Part shown: piece after piece, positions 44,482 to 54,331 of the stretch | How positions within the stretch are numbered: the stretch's first letter is position 1 | Layout of the letters: each line of letters opens with the position of its first letter | DNA from: Limosilactobacillus viscerum | Lineage (GTDB): Bacteria > Bacillota > Bacilli > Lactobacillales > Lactobacillaceae | DNA length: 64,000 nucleotides | NCBI RefSeq assembly: GCF_947387525.1 | Contig: NZ_CANDNW010000001.1 | Span: 111,813-175,812, forward strand | Direction of reading: 5' to 3' | Program-made: the position numbers and the translations under genes | Notes under the pieces: model-generated | Database searches by the model: none | The model's input: only the letters and a program-made list of their open reading frames with translations | Told to the model about the DNA's origin: nothing

Positions 44482-45792
44482 CTAACCATTGAGCTGGTCC
44501 TTTAGCTTGTGAATGTCCTGTTGCAGTTGTGAATCTTCCTTAATGGAAGCCTCGATTTTATCAATAGCGTGAAGAACGGTTGTATGGTCCTTACCGCCGA
44601 ATTCCTTCCCAATTTTTGGTAGGGAGTAATCGGTTAGTTCACGGGTAAGGTACATCGCGATTTGGCGTGGTACCACGATTTGCTTAACCCGCTTCTTCCC
44701 CATAATATCGGTCTGGGTGATGTTATAGAAAGAAGCAACCTGCTTTTGGATATCTTCAACTGTGATTTGCCGCTTGGTAGAGTGGCGGAAATCTTTCAAT
44801 GCTTGTGATGCAAGGTGTGGCGTAATAATTTCATTGCTTAAGTCGGCGTAGACTTGCACCTTGGTCAAGGCACCTTCAAGTTCACGAACATTGGTATCGA
44901 TCTGACCAGCAATGTAGTTTAGCGTGTCATTGCCAATATCAATATGATCTTCTTCAACCTTACTACGCAGGATCGCGATCCGTGTTTCGAGGTCTGGAGG
45001 GGTAATTTCTACTGGCATTCCCCACATAAATCGTGAAACGAGCCGGTCCTGTAATTCAGGGATTTCCCGTGGCATCCGGTCACTGGTAAGCACGATTTGT
45101 TTTTGCTGGTCGTAAAGGGTGTTAAAGGTATTGAAGAATTCAATTTGGGTCCCTTCTTTGTCGGCGAGGAATTGAATATCATCAATTAATAGTAGGTCAA
45201 GGTTACGGTACTCTTCACGGAACTGTTCGGTAGTCCGTTTTTGAATCGAATTGATGAAGTCGTTAGTAAATTCTTCACTAGTAACGTACTTTACCCGGGC
45301 ATTCTTGTTGATTTTAAGCATGTAGTTACCGATTGCTTCCATTAAGTGGGTCTTACCGAGTCCCACTCCACCATAAATGAAGAGGGGGTTCATGTAACCC
45401 GGGCGTTCAGCCGCATTGAGGGCCGCCGCATGGGCAATCTTGTTGCCATCACCAACAACGAATGTTTCAAAGTTATAGTACGGGTTTAATGGAATGTTAG
45501 AAGTTGGTGCAGTAGTAGGTTTGGGGGGTTGCGATTGTGTCTTTTCTCCCGTTAAAACATAAATAGGCTCAACCGGGCGGCCCAGTTCGCGCTGGACGTA
45601 CTCTTTGAGCTTTTCAGTTAAATTCTTATTCCAGAAATCGCGATGCATTGGCGTCGGAAGTTCAATTTCTAGACGTGTTTGCGAGAGAGAAATCGGTTTT
45701 GCCGGAGCAATAAAATTGTCAAAAGTCACCTGGCCGGTGTATTGACGAAAAGAATTTTGGATCGCTTCCCACAGAGAATCGAGCTCAGTCAA
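44482..45792 (-). CDS. dnaA: Chromosomal replication initiator DnaA
   Basis: The 436-aa protein starts at TTG 45792 with GGAGG 7 nt upstream. It has domain I (1-75), a linker rich in Pro/Thr/Ser, the AAA+ domain with Walker A GGVGLGKTH (141-149) and LLIDDIQFL, and domain IV with GKEFGGKDHTTVLHA that binds DnaA boxes. Confidence 0.98.
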   Translation of the reverse strand: MTELDSLWEAIQNSFRQYTGQVTFDNFIAPAKPISLSQTRLEIELPTPMHRDFWNKNLTEKLKEYVQRELGRPVEPIYVLTGEKTQSQPPKPTTAPTSNIPLNPYYNFETFVVGDGNKIAHAAALNAAERPGYMNPLFIYGGVGLGKTHLMEAIGNYMLKINKNARVKYVTSEEFTNDFINSIQKRTTEQFREEYRNLDLLLIDDIQFLADKEGTQIEFFNTFNTLYDQQKQIVLTSDRMPREIPELQDRLVSRFMWGMPVEITPPDLETRIAILRSKVEEDHIDIGNDTLNYIAGQIDTNVRELEGALTKVQVYADLSNEIITPHLASQALKDFRHSTKRQITVEDIQKQVASFYNITQTDIMGKKRVKQIVVPRQIAMYLTRELTDYSLPKIGKEFGGKDHTTVLHAIDKIEASIKEDSQLQQDIHKLKDQLNG

Positions 45793-45851
45793 AATAATTC
45801 CTCCTAGGTTATATATAAGTCCAACCGGTATTTTATCATTCTCCTAAAAAG

Positions 45852-46155
45852 TTTTCCACAGGTTAGTGGACGAGTGAAAAAAATTTACACAACTCTGTGT
45901 GTAAATTTGCAGATCGGGTGTGGAAACGGTGGAATCTTGTAAAAACCAATGACTAATGAACAAGTACCTGTGGATAACTAAAAGCTGTTATAGCAGTGTT
46001 TAATCAGGTTTTACACAGGTAATCACAGGCCTGTGGATAACTTTGATCACAGGGTGTGATTATGGGGATGGAGCAGGAAAAAGCCTGTGGATTAGGTGGC
46101 GGTGATTAGGTGATTTACACAACGCTGTGGATTATTTCGCACTTTCTGTGGATAA
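45852..46155. other. oriC: oriC, dnaA upstream DnaA-box cluster
   Basis: TGTGGATAA occurs at 45969-45977, 46032-46040 and 46147-46155. Variants are TGTGGATTA (46086-46094, 46126-46134), TTTTCCACA (45852-45860), TGTGGAAAC (45919-45927) and TGTGATTAT (46055-46063). AT-rich DNA follows at 46158-46200. With the dnaA-dnaN part this makes a bipartite origin, the usual Firmicute arrangement. No protein gene lies in 45793-46274. Confidence 0.85.
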
Positions 46156-46274
46156 CTAAAAAGTTTAAATATTTTTTTGCCGTTTAATAATCGTAAAAAG
46201 TATGTTATACTTCCAAAGTATGTTTGAAGAAAGAAAAGAAACAAACCCATTGAAAAAATAGGAGGTGCAACCGC

Positions 46275-46409
46275 ATGAAGCGCACGTTTCAACCAAAGAA
46301 GCGTCACCGTGCACGTGTCCATGGCTTCCGTAAGCGCATGAGCACCAGCAATGGCCGTAAGGTATTAGCACGTCGGCGTCAAAAGGGCAGAAAAGTATTA
46401 TCTGCATAA
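46275..46409 (+). CDS. rpmH: 50S ribosomal protein L34
   Basis: A 44-aa basic protein beginning [20 protein letters not shown], all of L34. RBS GGAGGTGC lies 7 nt before the ATG. A TATACT -10 is visible at 46206-46211. First gene of the rightward arm. Confidence 0.97.
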   Translation: MKRTFQPKKRHRARVHGFRKRMSTSNGRKVLARRRQKGRKVLSA

Positions 46410-46413
46410 CCAC

Positions 46414-46440
46414 GGCCACTGTTACAGTGGCTTTTTTTAT
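46414..46440 (+). terminator. Terminator after rpmH
   Basis: GCCACTGT and ACAGTGGC form a hairpin, followed by seven T residues. Confidence 0.85.
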
Positions 46441-46445
46441 TGTAT

Positions 46446-46507
46446 AGGGCGGGCAAGCAATTCAGCGAACAACGATCGTTGGCGTTGTTGTTTGCCTACC
46501 CTTTTTT
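46446..46507 (+). terminator. Second terminator-like hairpin before rnpA
   Basis: GGG-GGGCAA and TTGCC-CCC arms with an inner AACAACG/CGTTG stem and a following T run, 33 nt ahead of rnpA. Two terminators in a row suggest that rnpA has a separate promoter or is attenuated. Confidence 0.6.
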
Positions 46508-46539
46508 CATATTTAGAGTAAGGCTGGAGATAAGACATC

Positions 46540-46878
46540 ATGAGAAAGTCATACCGAGTAAAAAAGGAAAGTGAATTTCAACGGGTCTTCGAAACCCATA
46601 ATTCCGTTGCCAACCATAAATTCATTATTTATCAAATGGCTAAGCCGGGGCAGAAGCATTTCCGGGTTGGTATTTCGGTTGGTAAAAAGATTGGTAACGC
46701 GGTTCACCGTAATTGGGTGAAGCGGCGGATCCGACAAACCCTCCTCGAAGTCAAACCTCAGCTACGGTCAGACGTTGACTTTTTGGTGATTGCCCGGCCG
46801 GCAGCTGATGGCCTTGAGATGGCAGAAACAAAAAAGAACTTGGTTCACGCCTTAAAGCTAGCCAAGTTAATCAAGTAA
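46540..46878 (+). CDS. rnpA: Ribonuclease P protein component
   Basis: The 112-aa basic protein begins [18 protein letters not shown] and has the RNR motif variant [14 protein letters not shown] (about residues 51-64). Works with RNase P RNA in tRNA 5' processing. Confidence 0.96.
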   Translation: MRKSYRVKKESEFQRVFETHNSVANHKFIIYQMAKPGQKHFRVGISVGKKIGNAVHRNWVKRRIRQTLLEVKPQLRSDVDFLVIARPAADGLEMAETKKNLVHALKLAKLIK

Positions 46879-46896
46879 AAAGTGAGGAACAATAGC

Positions 46897-47727
46897 GTGA
46901 AAAAGAAGAAAAAAGCCCTGAGCTTGGCAGCGATCGCCAGTCTGACGATGTTGCTGGCTGCTTGTTCCAATAAACCAGTTACGAGTCATAGTACCGGTTT
47001 TTGGGACCACTACATTGTCTATAACTTCTCGCAATTCATTATTTGGCTCTCAAATCACACCGGTGGTTACGGGATGGGGATCATTATCTTTACGATCATC
47101 ATCCGGGTATTGTTATTGCCACTGATGTTCTACCAAACGAAGTCAATGATGCGGATGCAAGAATTGACCCCGCAATTAAAGGCAATTCAAAATAAGTACT
47201 CATCACGGGACCGCGATTCCATGATGAAGATGCAGGAAGAAACCCAGAAGATTTACAAGGAAGCTGGCGTTCACCCAATGGCTTCCATGTTGCCACTGAT
47301 CATCCAGTTGCCAATCATGTGGGCCCTGTACCAAGCTATTTGGCGGACTCCTGAATTGCGGCACGGGACTTTCTTATGGCTGCAATTAGGGCACACCGAC
47401 CCCTACTATGTAATGCCAATCTTGGCGGCCGTCTTTACCTTTATTAGTTCATGGCTGTCAATGGCATCAATGCCAGAGAAAAACAGTATGTCAACGGCGA
47501 TGACGTGGTTCATGCCGATCATGGTCTTCTTCATGGCGCTTGGCTTCTCATCTGCCATCACCCTTTACTGGGTAGTATCCAACGCGTTCCAGGTTGTTCA
47601 AACCCTTTTGATCCAGAATCCATTTAAGATTCGGCGCGAACGGGAGGCAAAGCAAAAGGCAGCCAAAGCGCGGAAACGTAAGCTGGAAAAGGCTAAGCGG
47701 CGTGCTTACCAAAGCAAGCGTAAGTAA
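46897..47727 (+). CDS. yidC: Membrane insertase YidC (lipoprotein type)
   Basis: The start is taken at GTG 46897 with GAGGA 8 nt upstream (276 aa); a GTG at 46882 lies within that RBS. The N-terminus KKKKKALSLAAIASLTMLLAAC has a LAAC lipobox, followed by five membrane segments and a basic tail (RKRKLEKAKRRAYQSKRK). It inserts and folds membrane proteins and lies beside rnpA and jag as usual. Confidence 0.95.
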   Translation: MKKKKKALSLAAIASLTMLLAACSNKPVTSHSTGFWDHYIVYNFSQFIIWLSNHTGGYGMGIIIFTIIIRVLLLPLMFYQTKSMMRMQELTPQLKAIQNKYSSRDRDSMMKMQEETQKIYKEAGVHPMASMLPLIIQLPIMWALYQAIWRTPELRHGTFLWLQLGHTDPYYVMPILAAVFTFISSWLSMASMPEKNSMSTAMTWFMPIMVFFMALGFSSAITLYWVVSNAFQVVQTLLIQNPFKIRREREAKQKAAKARKRKLEKAKRRAYQSKRK

Positions 47728-47744
47728 AATTAATATTGTAAATA

Positions 47745-47777
47745 GGGCTTTGACGGGAACGTCATGGCCTTTTTTTG
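47745..47777 (+). terminator. Terminator after yidC
   Basis: GGGCTTTGACG and CGTCATGGCC form a stem with a GGAA loop, followed by seven T. A TATAAT (47779-47784) follows for the next gene. Confidence 0.75.
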
Positions 47778-47819
47778 TTTATAATGGACAGTAAAGATTA
47801 ATTTGTGGAGGAAATGTCT

Positions 47820-48638
47820 ATGGTAGTTTTTACGGGAAAAACAATTAAGGATGCCATCCTAAAGGCGAGTCATTCCTTACATAAACCAGAAGACGGACTT
47901 AAAGTGGAAATAATCGACCAGCCTCGTCATGGCTTTCTTGGCATTGGCCGGCGCCCGGCGAAAATTGAAGCAACGGTTAAGCCGCCTCTTGCAGAGCAAA
48001 CGCCAATGAAGGCGACTGCAACGACCAAGGCTGCGATGTCATCGCAAAAGGCAAAGCCAAAGGTGGTAAAAGAACAGGCGCCAGTAAGCAAGGATGTCGT
48101 CGTACCAACAAATGAAAATGGGATGGGGGATGAAGAGGACCCGGCAGTAATTGCGGCCCGGCATGAGGCCAATGTCCGCCATACTCGTAATGCTGGTCAG
48201 CAACTAACCAGCTACCTTAAAAAGGTCTTCCACACTTTAGGCATTAAAGCTAATCCTGAAATTACCAAGGTTGAGGCCCATGCGATTGAAATCGACATTA
48301 AGACGCCTAATTCTGGCCGGGTAATTGGCCACCACGGCCGGCGGATTAATGCGATGGAGCAAATTAGTGCCGCCTTTATGAATTACCATGGTTCACCGAA
48401 GACGACCGTGATTTTGGATACTTCAAATTACCGTCAACGGCGGCGGGAGGCACTACACGAAATTGCGGAACGGTCCGTGACGGAAGTAGTTGCTAGTGGA
48501 CAGGCAGTTTACCTGGATCCGATGCCGGCACGTGAACGGAAACAGCTTCATAAGGAGTTGGAAAATAATGGCCATGTACGGACATATTCCCACGGCCGTG
48601 AGCCTTACCGGAGCGTTGTAATTGCGCCAAAAGATTAG
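47820..48638 (+). CDS. jag: RNA-binding protein Jag/KhpB (EloR)
   Basis: I place the start at ATG 47820 (272 aa, MVVFTGKTIKDAILKAS) with GGAGG 8 nt upstream. Jag_N covers about 1-50; a disordered Lys/Thr-rich linker (about 55-110) follows, then a KH domain with GRVIGHHGRRINAM and an R3H domain ending in YSHGREPYRSVVI. It regulates cell elongation together with KhpA. Confidence 0.92.
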   Translation: MVVFTGKTIKDAILKASHSLHKPEDGLKVEIIDQPRHGFLGIGRRPAKIEATVKPPLAEQTPMKATATTKAAMSSQKAKPKVVKEQAPVSKDVVVPTNENGMGDEEDPAVIAARHEANVRHTRNAGQQLTSYLKKVFHTLGIKANPEITKVEAHAIEIDIKTPNSGRVIGHHGRRINAMEQISAAFMNYHGSPKTTVILDTSNYRQRRREALHEIAERSVTEVVASGQAVYLDPMPARERKQLHKELENNGHVRTYSHGREPYRSVVIAPKD

Positions 48639-48646
48639 TAATAAAG

Positions 48647-48675
48647 TTGACAATTGGCGGTTAAGAACCTAAAAT
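48647..48675 (+). promoter_or_regulatory. Promoter of mnmE leader
   Basis: TTGACA (48647-48652), a 17-nt spacer and TAAAAT (48670-48675) begin 9 nt after jag. Transcripts would run into the hairpin at 48711-48761 before mnmE. Confidence 0.65.
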
Positions 48676-48710
48676 ATGGGCGATATCAAAATTGAGTTGT
48701 TAAAGTAGTG

Positions 48711-48761
48711 AAAGTGCTTTGACCATGTTTGCAGTAGCTGACGTGGACTAGCACTTTTTTT
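48711..48761 (+). terminator. Hairpin with T run in the mnmE leader
   Basis: AAAGTGCT (48711-48718) pairs with AGCACTTT, followed by T residues, about 20 nt before the mnmE start. It lies downstream of the promoter, so it can act as an attenuator or end a small RNA. Confidence 0.65.
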
Positions 48762-48781
48762 ATTGAAAGGAGCATCGACTA

Positions 48782-50170
48782 GTGGCGAATAGTGAAAATG
48801 ACACCATTGCGGCAATTTCTACCCCAGTAGGTGAAGGGGGCATTTCGATTATCCGGATTAGTGGTGAAGATGCACTTCCGGTTGCTGAAAAGATTTATAA
48901 GGGTAAAAACCTAGAAAAAGTAGCTAGTCACACCATCAACTACGGGCACATTATTGATCCTGATAATGGTGAAGAAGTAGATGAGGTGATGGTTTCTGTT
49001 ATGCGGGCACCTCATACCTATACCTGTGAGGACGTGGTTGAAATCAACTGCCACGGGGGATTGCTGGCAACCAACCGGATCCTTCAATTAGTACTAAGTT
49101 ATGGTGCCCGGATGGCCGAACCAGGTGAATTCACTAAGCGGGCATTTTTGAATGGGCGGATTGACCTGTCACAGTCTGAAGCGGTAATGGACTTAATCCG
49201 GGCCAAGACTGACAAGTCAATGAAGGTGGCATTAAACCAACTAGATGGGGACCTCTCCCGTCTAATCCGGCACCTGCGAAAGGATATCCTTGATGTCTTA
49301 GCCCAGGTAGAAGTTAATATTGATTACCCTGAGTATGACGCGGTTGAAGAAATGACCACGAAGATGCTGAAGGAAAAGGCGGTTGATATCCAACAGCGGA
49401 TTCAAGCCCTTTTGAAGACAGCTAAGCAGGGGAAGGTCTTACGAGAAGGCTTGGCAACCGCAATTATTGGTCGGCCTAACGTCGGTAAGTCGAGTCTGCT
49501 GAACTCACTTCTGCATGAAGATAAGGCGATTGTCACTGACGTTGCCGGAACTACCCGGGATGTGATTGAAGAATACGTCAATGTTAACGGGGTTCCACTG
49601 AAGCTGATCGATACTGCCGGAATTCGTGATACCAATGATACAGTTGAAAAGATTGGGGTAGAGCGGAGTAAAAAGGCCCTCGATGCGGCGGACTTAATTC
49701 TCTTATTAATCGACAATTCTGCACCACTAACCGATGAGGATCGCGACTTATTAAATGCCACAAAAGGTAAGCAGCGGATCGTCATCTTAAACAAAACCGA
49801 CCTACCGATGAAGGTAGACTTAAATGAATTAAAGGAGCTGGTTGACGGGGATGCGTTGATTGAGACCTCCATTGTTAAGCATGAAGGGATGGACCAACTC
49901 GGTGAACGAATTAGTAAGATGTTCTTTGATGAGGGGATTGAAAGCAGTCAAAACAATGTGATGGTTACCAACGCCCGTCACATTGGCCTCCTCCACCAAG
50001 CTAATGATGCTCTGTCTGACGTGTTAAAAGGAATTAACGATGGGATGCCGGTGGACCTAGTCCAAATCGACATGACCCGGTGCTGGGACCTTTTGGGAGA
50101 AATTACTGGTGACTCATACCAAGACGAGCTCCTCGACCAATTATTTAGCCAATTCTGTCTAGGAAAGTAG
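48782..50170 (+). CDS. mnmE: tRNA modification GTPase MnmE
   Basis: The 462-aa protein starts at GTG with AAAGGAG 9 nt upstream. It has an N-terminal tetrahydrofolate-binding domain, a helical domain and a Ras-like GTPase with [19 protein letters not shown] and NKTD, and ends CLGK. With MnmG it makes the 5-carboxymethylaminomethyl group on wobble uridines. Confidence 0.97.
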   Translation: MANSENDTIAAISTPVGEGGISIIRISGEDALPVAEKIYKGKNLEKVASHTINYGHIIDPDNGEEVDEVMVSVMRAPHTYTCEDVVEINCHGGLLATNRILQLVLSYGARMAEPGEFTKRAFLNGRIDLSQSEAVMDLIRAKTDKSMKVALNQLDGDLSRLIRHLRKDILDVLAQVEVNIDYPEYDAVEEMTTKMLKEKAVDIQQRIQALLKTAKQGKVLREGLATAIIGRPNVGKSSLLNSLLHEDKAIVTDVAGTTRDVIEEYVNVNGVPLKLIDTAGIRDTNDTVEKIGVERSKKALDAADLILLLIDNSAPLTDEDRDLLNATKGKQRIVILNKTDLPMKVDLNELKELVDGDALIETSIVKHEGMDQLGERISKMFFDEGIESSQNNVMVTNARHIGLLHQANDALSDVLKGINDGMPVDLVQIDMTRCWDLLGEITGDSYQDELLDQLFSQFCLGK

Positions 50171-50178
50171 GGAAAATC

Positions 50179-52122
50179 GTGAAGTCAAGTGAATCATTAA
50201 AGACCTCAGACGCTGTCCAATACGAGGGCGGTGATTATGACGTAATCGTTGTTGGTGCTGGCCATGCTGGTTGTGAAGCGGCACTAGCAGCAGCCCGGAT
50301 GGGTAATAAGACCCTCCTGGTAACAATTAGCTTGGAAATGGTAGCTTTCATGCCATGCAACCCATCTGTTGGTGGTCCAGCAAAGGGGATCGTTGTCCGT
50401 GAAATCGATGCCCTCGGTGGCGAAATGGGACATAACATTGATAAGACTTACATCCAGATGCGGATGCTAAACACTGGTAAGGGTCCCGCCGTCCGTGCAT
50501 TACGGGCTCAGGCCGACAAACATGCCTACCACCGGCAAATGAAGTTAACAATTGAACGGGAACCAAACTTAACCCTCCGTCAGGGAACCGTTGACCAATT
50601 GATTGTTGAAGACGGTGTCTGCAAGGGAGTCATCACTAATACTGGTGCCCGTTACCATGCTAAGACGGTTGTCCTGACCGTTGGTACCGCAGCCCGGGGC
50701 AAGATTATCATTGGTGAATTACAGTATCAATCTGGCCCAAATAACTCCAAATCAGCGGTTAAGTTGTCCGAAAATCTGGAGGAGCTGGGCTTTGACCTGG
50801 AACGGTTTAAGACCGGTACACCACCACGGGTTAATGGGAACACAATTAACTTTGATGAAACTGAGGAGCAGCCAGGGGATGAAGAAGTTCACCACTTTAG
50901 TTTTGATACTCCCGACAGTAAGTACATCTCGGTAACTGACCAGTTAGCATGCTGGCTGACTTACACCAACCAGGGCACCCACAGCATTATCCGGGCTAAC
51001 CTGGACCGGGCACCGATGTTCTCCGGAATTATCAAGGGGGTTGGCCCTCGTTACTGCCCATCAATTGAAGATAAGATTGTTCGCTTTGCTGATAAGCCGC
51101 GTCACCAGGTCTTCTTGGAACCAGAAGGCCGGGACACCGACGAATACTACCTGGATGGTGTTTCCACTTCCATGCCGGAAGAGGTTCAGCAAAAGATTGT
51201 GCACTCAATTAAGGGGCTGGAAAAGGCCGAAATGATGCGGCCAGGTTATGCAATTGAATACGATGTGGTGGCACCGTACCAACTCCACCCGACGCTTGAG
51301 ACTAAGATTGTTAAGAATCTTTACACTGCTGGTCAGACTAACGGGAGTTCCGGTTATGAAGAAGCTGCTGGGCAGGGACTAATTGCCGGAATCAACGCCG
51401 GTCTTCGTGCCCAGGGCAAGGGACCATTTGTTTTGGGACGGTCCGATGCTTACATTGGTGTGATGATCGATGACTTAGTTACTAAGGGGACTAAGGAACC
51501 TTACCGTCTCTTAACCAGTCGAGCTGAATACCGGTTGATTCTTCGTCACGATAACGCTGACCTGCGTTTGATGGAAAAGGGTCATGATGTTGGCCTAGTT
51601 AGTGACGAACGTCTTGCAAAGATGGAAGATAAGAAGGCTAAGATTGCGGCTGAGATTAAGCGGTTAAAGTCACTCAAGCTCAAGCCAAGTGACCAGGCAG
51701 TTAATGACTTTATTGAGGAAAATGGTGACAACCGGCTGAAAGATGCAATTACCGCAGCCGACTTTATTAAGCGGCCATATGTTGACTACCAAACCCTTTT
51801 GAAGTTTATTCCGGCGCCAGCTGAAGAGTTGGACCGTCACGTGATTGAGCAAGTTGAGATTCAACTCAAATATGCGGGCTACATCAAGAAGGAAGAACAA
51901 AAGGTTGAACGGATGAAGCGGATGGAAGCCAAGCGGATTCCGGACGATATTGATTATGAAGATATCGATGGCCTAGCAACTGAAGGGCGGCAAAAGCTTG
52001 AAGAGATCCGTCCAGAAACGTTAGCTCAAGCTTCACGGATCAGTGGGGTAAATCCGGCTGACCTGGCAATCTTGAGTGTCTACATTCGGCAAGGGAAATT
52101 CTCGAAGAAGGATCATAAATAA
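50179..52122 (+). CDS. mnmG: tRNA modification FAD enzyme MnmG (GidA)
   Basis: The 647-aa protein has a FAD motif [36 protein letters not shown] and [23 protein letters not shown] start at 50179, 8 nt after mnmE, forming an operon. rsmG and noc/parAB, which follow in Bacillus, are absent here. Confidence 0.97.
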   Translation: MKSSESLKTSDAVQYEGGDYDVIVVGAGHAGCEAALAAARMGNKTLLVTISLEMVAFMPCNPSVGGPAKGIVVREIDALGGEMGHNIDKTYIQMRMLNTGKGPAVRALRAQADKHAYHRQMKLTIEREPNLTLRQGTVDQLIVEDGVCKGVITNTGARYHAKTVVLTVGTAARGKIIIGELQYQSGPNNSKSAVKLSENLEELGFDLERFKTGTPPRVNGNTINFDETEEQPGDEEVHHFSFDTPDSKYISVTDQLACWLTYTNQGTHSIIRANLDRAPMFSGIIKGVGPRYCPSIEDKIVRFADKPRHQVFLEPEGRDTDEYYLDGVSTSMPEEVQQKIVHSIKGLEKAEMMRPGYAIEYDVVAPYQLHPTLETKIVKNLYTAGQTNGSSGYEEAAGQGLIAGINAGLRAQGKGPFVLGRSDAYIGVMIDDLVTKGTKEPYRLLTSRAEYRLILRHDNADLRLMEKGHDVGLVSDERLAKMEDKKAKIAAEIKRLKSLKLKPSDQAVNDFIEENGDNRLKDAITAADFIKRPYVDYQTLLKFIPAPAEELDRHVIEQVEIQLKYAGYIKKEEQKVERMKRMEAKRIPDDIDYEDIDGLATEGRQKLEEIRPETLAQASRISGVNPADLAILSVYIRQGKFSKKDHK

Positions 52123-52123
52123 T

Positions 52124-52137
52124 ATTTCCCGGGAAAT
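52124..52137. promoter_or_regulatory. Noc-binding-site palindrome
   Basis: Exact ATTTCCCGGGAAAT directly after the mnmG stop codon. A hairpin with GGAGAAA/TTTCTTCC and a T run (52149-52185) follows as terminator. Confidence 0.65.
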
Positions 52138-52148
52138 ATAAAATAATA

Positions 52149-52185
52149 GGGTCGAGGAGAAAGCATTTCTTCCCAGCCTTTTTTA
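52149..52185 (+). terminator. Terminator of mnmE-mnmG
   Basis: GG-GGAGAAA and TTTCTTCC-CC arms followed by six T. Confidence 0.7.
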
Positions 52186-52232
52186 ATATCTTCTTAAAGA
52201 TAAGAGTTCCTTTAGTGAAAATTAGTGTGATA

Positions 52233-52241
52233 TGTTATAAT
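52233..52241 (+). promoter_or_regulatory. Extended -10 promoter of asnB
   Basis: TGTTATAAT is an extended -10, with a weak TTAGTG -35 upstream at 52212. The leader is about 50 nt long. Confidence 0.5.
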
Positions 52242-52299
52242 TTAGGTTCAAGTTTTATTATTACGGTTAAAAATTTAGGGAAAGAAGAGGAACTTTGCA

Positions 52300-54216
52300 A
52301 TGTGTGGAATTGTTGCGTTTGTTGATAACGAAAAACCACAATTAAAAGATACTTTAATTAAAAAAATGAAAGAACGGATTATCCACCGGGGCCCTGATGC
52401 AGAAGGCCAATACGTGGATGATGACGTTGCCCTTGGGTTCCGGCGGCTGAGCTTTGTCGACGTTAAGTCCGGTAACCAACCAATTTTCAATGAAGATAAT
52501 TCCAAGATCATTGAATTTAATGGTGAAATCTACAACTTTGAAGAGTTGCGGGCCGAATTAATTGAAAAAGGCCACACCTTTACCACTCACGCTGATACAG
52601 AAGTTATCCTGCATGGTTACGAAGAATGGGGTAAGGATGTCTTGCAAAAGCTCCGGGGAATGTTTGCCTTCATTATTTGGGATACCAAGAAGAAGGAAAT
52701 GTTTGGTGCCCGGGACCACTTCGGAATTAAGCCATTGTACTACGCCAAGATGAATGGGACCTTCTTTGTCGGTTCTGAAATCAAGGCTTTCTTGGATCAC
52801 CCGAACTTCGAAAAGAAGTTAAACAAGGAAGCGCTGAAGCCGTACATGACTTTCCAGTATAACGTTACCCAGGAAACCTTCTTTAAGGGAGTTTTCCGTT
52901 TGCCAGAAGCCCACTACTTTACTTACAAGGATGGCCAGTTTGACATGGAACAATACTGGGACGAAGACTTTGAACCAGAAAATGAAAGCTTTGATGAAGC
53001 CGTTGATAAGATTGATAAGGTCGTTGACAACTCCGTTAAGGCCCACACCTATGCTGATAACGGAATTAAGGTCGGCTCATTCCTGTCCGCCGGGGTTGAC
53101 TCTAGTTTAGTTACTGCACTGATGCGGCCAAATAACACCTTCTCAATCGGCTTTGACAGTACCTACGATGAAACTAAGCAAGCTCGTGAACTGGCTGCTA
53201 AGTTGGACCTGAAGAACACTGATAAGAAACTGACCAATGAGGAAGCCTTCCACGCCTTCCCATTGATTCAATACTACCTGGATGAACCAGACTCCAACCC
53301 ATCCGTTGTTCCCTTGTACTTCTTAAACAAGCTGGCTAAGGATAACGGCTACAAGGCGCTCCTGTCTGGTGAAGGGGCTGATGAACTGTTCGCTGGCTAC
53401 ACGGCTTATGGTTTCAACACTAAGATTAAGTTTATCCGGTGGGTGACCGACCAATTGAAGAAGATGCCACGGGAGAAGCGGTACAAGTTTGGCCAATGGC
53501 TGGAAGGCAAGCACTTCCATGGGTCTGAACACCTCTACCGGAATTTGGCACCAGCTCGTGATACCTTTATTGGCCAGGCTTACATCTTTAGTCCAGAAGA
53601 AGCGGCTGACTACCTGAAGCCAGAATTTGATTGTGGGCCAACGATTACCGACTTATTGAAGCCACTTTATGATAAGTACGAAGGCACGGACGTTGATGAC
53701 GTTGCCCGGAAGCAATACGTTGACCTTCACCGCTTCATGCCTGGTGATATTTGCCTGAAAGCCGATAAGATGAGTATGGCTAACTCGGTCGAAATCCGGG
53801 TACCACTGCTTGATAAGGAAGTAATGAAGGTAGCTGAAACGACGCCAACTAAGTACCTCTTTAACTACAAGGGGACTAAGTGGGCCTTCCGGATGGCTGC
53901 CAACCGTCACCTGCCAGAAGAATGGGCTACCCGGCCAAAGCTTGGTTTCCCAACCCCAGTTCGGGCATGGCTACGGGAAAAGAAGTACTACCAAGAAGTT
54001 CGCGACTTGTTTGCCCAGGACTTCGTGAAGGAATTCTTTGACCAAGATAAGCTGTTGAAGTTAGCTGATGACAACTTTGAAGGCAAGGTCGACGGTCGTC
54101 GGAAGATTTGGACAGTCTACACCTTCTTAATTTGGTACAAGTTGTACTTTATCGATGACTTCAAGATTGATGAATCAGGAATTGATAAGGCGAAGGCAAC
54201 TGCTGCTGAAGCTTAA
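52300..54216 (+). CDS. asnB: Asparagine synthase (glutamine-hydrolysing)
   Basis: The 638-aa enzyme has Cys2 as nucleophile (MCGIVAFVDN) in the glutaminase domain (about 1-210), and a synthetase domain with the PP-loop SFLSAGVDSSLVTA (about 262-275) and SGEGADELFAGY. Converts Asp and Gln to Asn. Single-gene unit. Confidence 0.95.
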   Translation: MCGIVAFVDNEKPQLKDTLIKKMKERIIHRGPDAEGQYVDDDVALGFRRLSFVDVKSGNQPIFNEDNSKIIEFNGEIYNFEELRAELIEKGHTFTTHADTEVILHGYEEWGKDVLQKLRGMFAFIIWDTKKKEMFGARDHFGIKPLYYAKMNGTFFVGSEIKAFLDHPNFEKKLNKEALKPYMTFQYNVTQETFFKGVFRLPEAHYFTYKDGQFDMEQYWDEDFEPENESFDEAVDKIDKVVDNSVKAHTYADNGIKVGSFLSAGVDSSLVTALMRPNNTFSIGFDSTYDETKQARELAAKLDLKNTDKKLTNEEAFHAFPLIQYYLDEPDSNPSVVPLYFLNKLAKDNGYKALLSGEGADELFAGYTAYGFNTKIKFIRWVTDQLKKMPREKRYKFGQWLEGKHFHGSEHLYRNLAPARDTFIGQAYIFSPEEAADYLKPEFDCGPTITDLLKPLYDKYEGTDVDDVARKQYVDLHRFMPGDICLKADKMSMANSVEIRVPLLDKEVMKVAETTPTKYLFNYKGTKWAFRMAANRHLPEEWATRPKLGFPTPVRAWLREKKYYQEVRDLFAQDFVKEFFDQDKLLKLADDNFEGKVDGRRKIWTVYTFLIWYKLYFIDDFKIDESGIDKAKATAAEA

Positions 54217-54223
54217 TAATATT

Positions 54224-54257
54224 GGACCGTGGCAGTTACTGTCACGGCCTTTTTTAT
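54224..54257 (+). terminator. Terminator of asnB
   Basis: CCGTGGCAG and CTGTCACGG form a stem and six T follow. Confidence 0.85.
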
Positions 54258-54331
54258 TACATGTTCACTTTTATAGCAAAAAATGAAATAATAGAGTTTT
54301 AAGAGAGAAAATCAAGAGGGGTCAATAACAC

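Noticed and set aside
52123-52299. rsmG, noc and parAB after mnmG
   Set aside because: The usual Bacillus neighbours are not there; the next gene is asnB. Any noc gene must lie outside the window.
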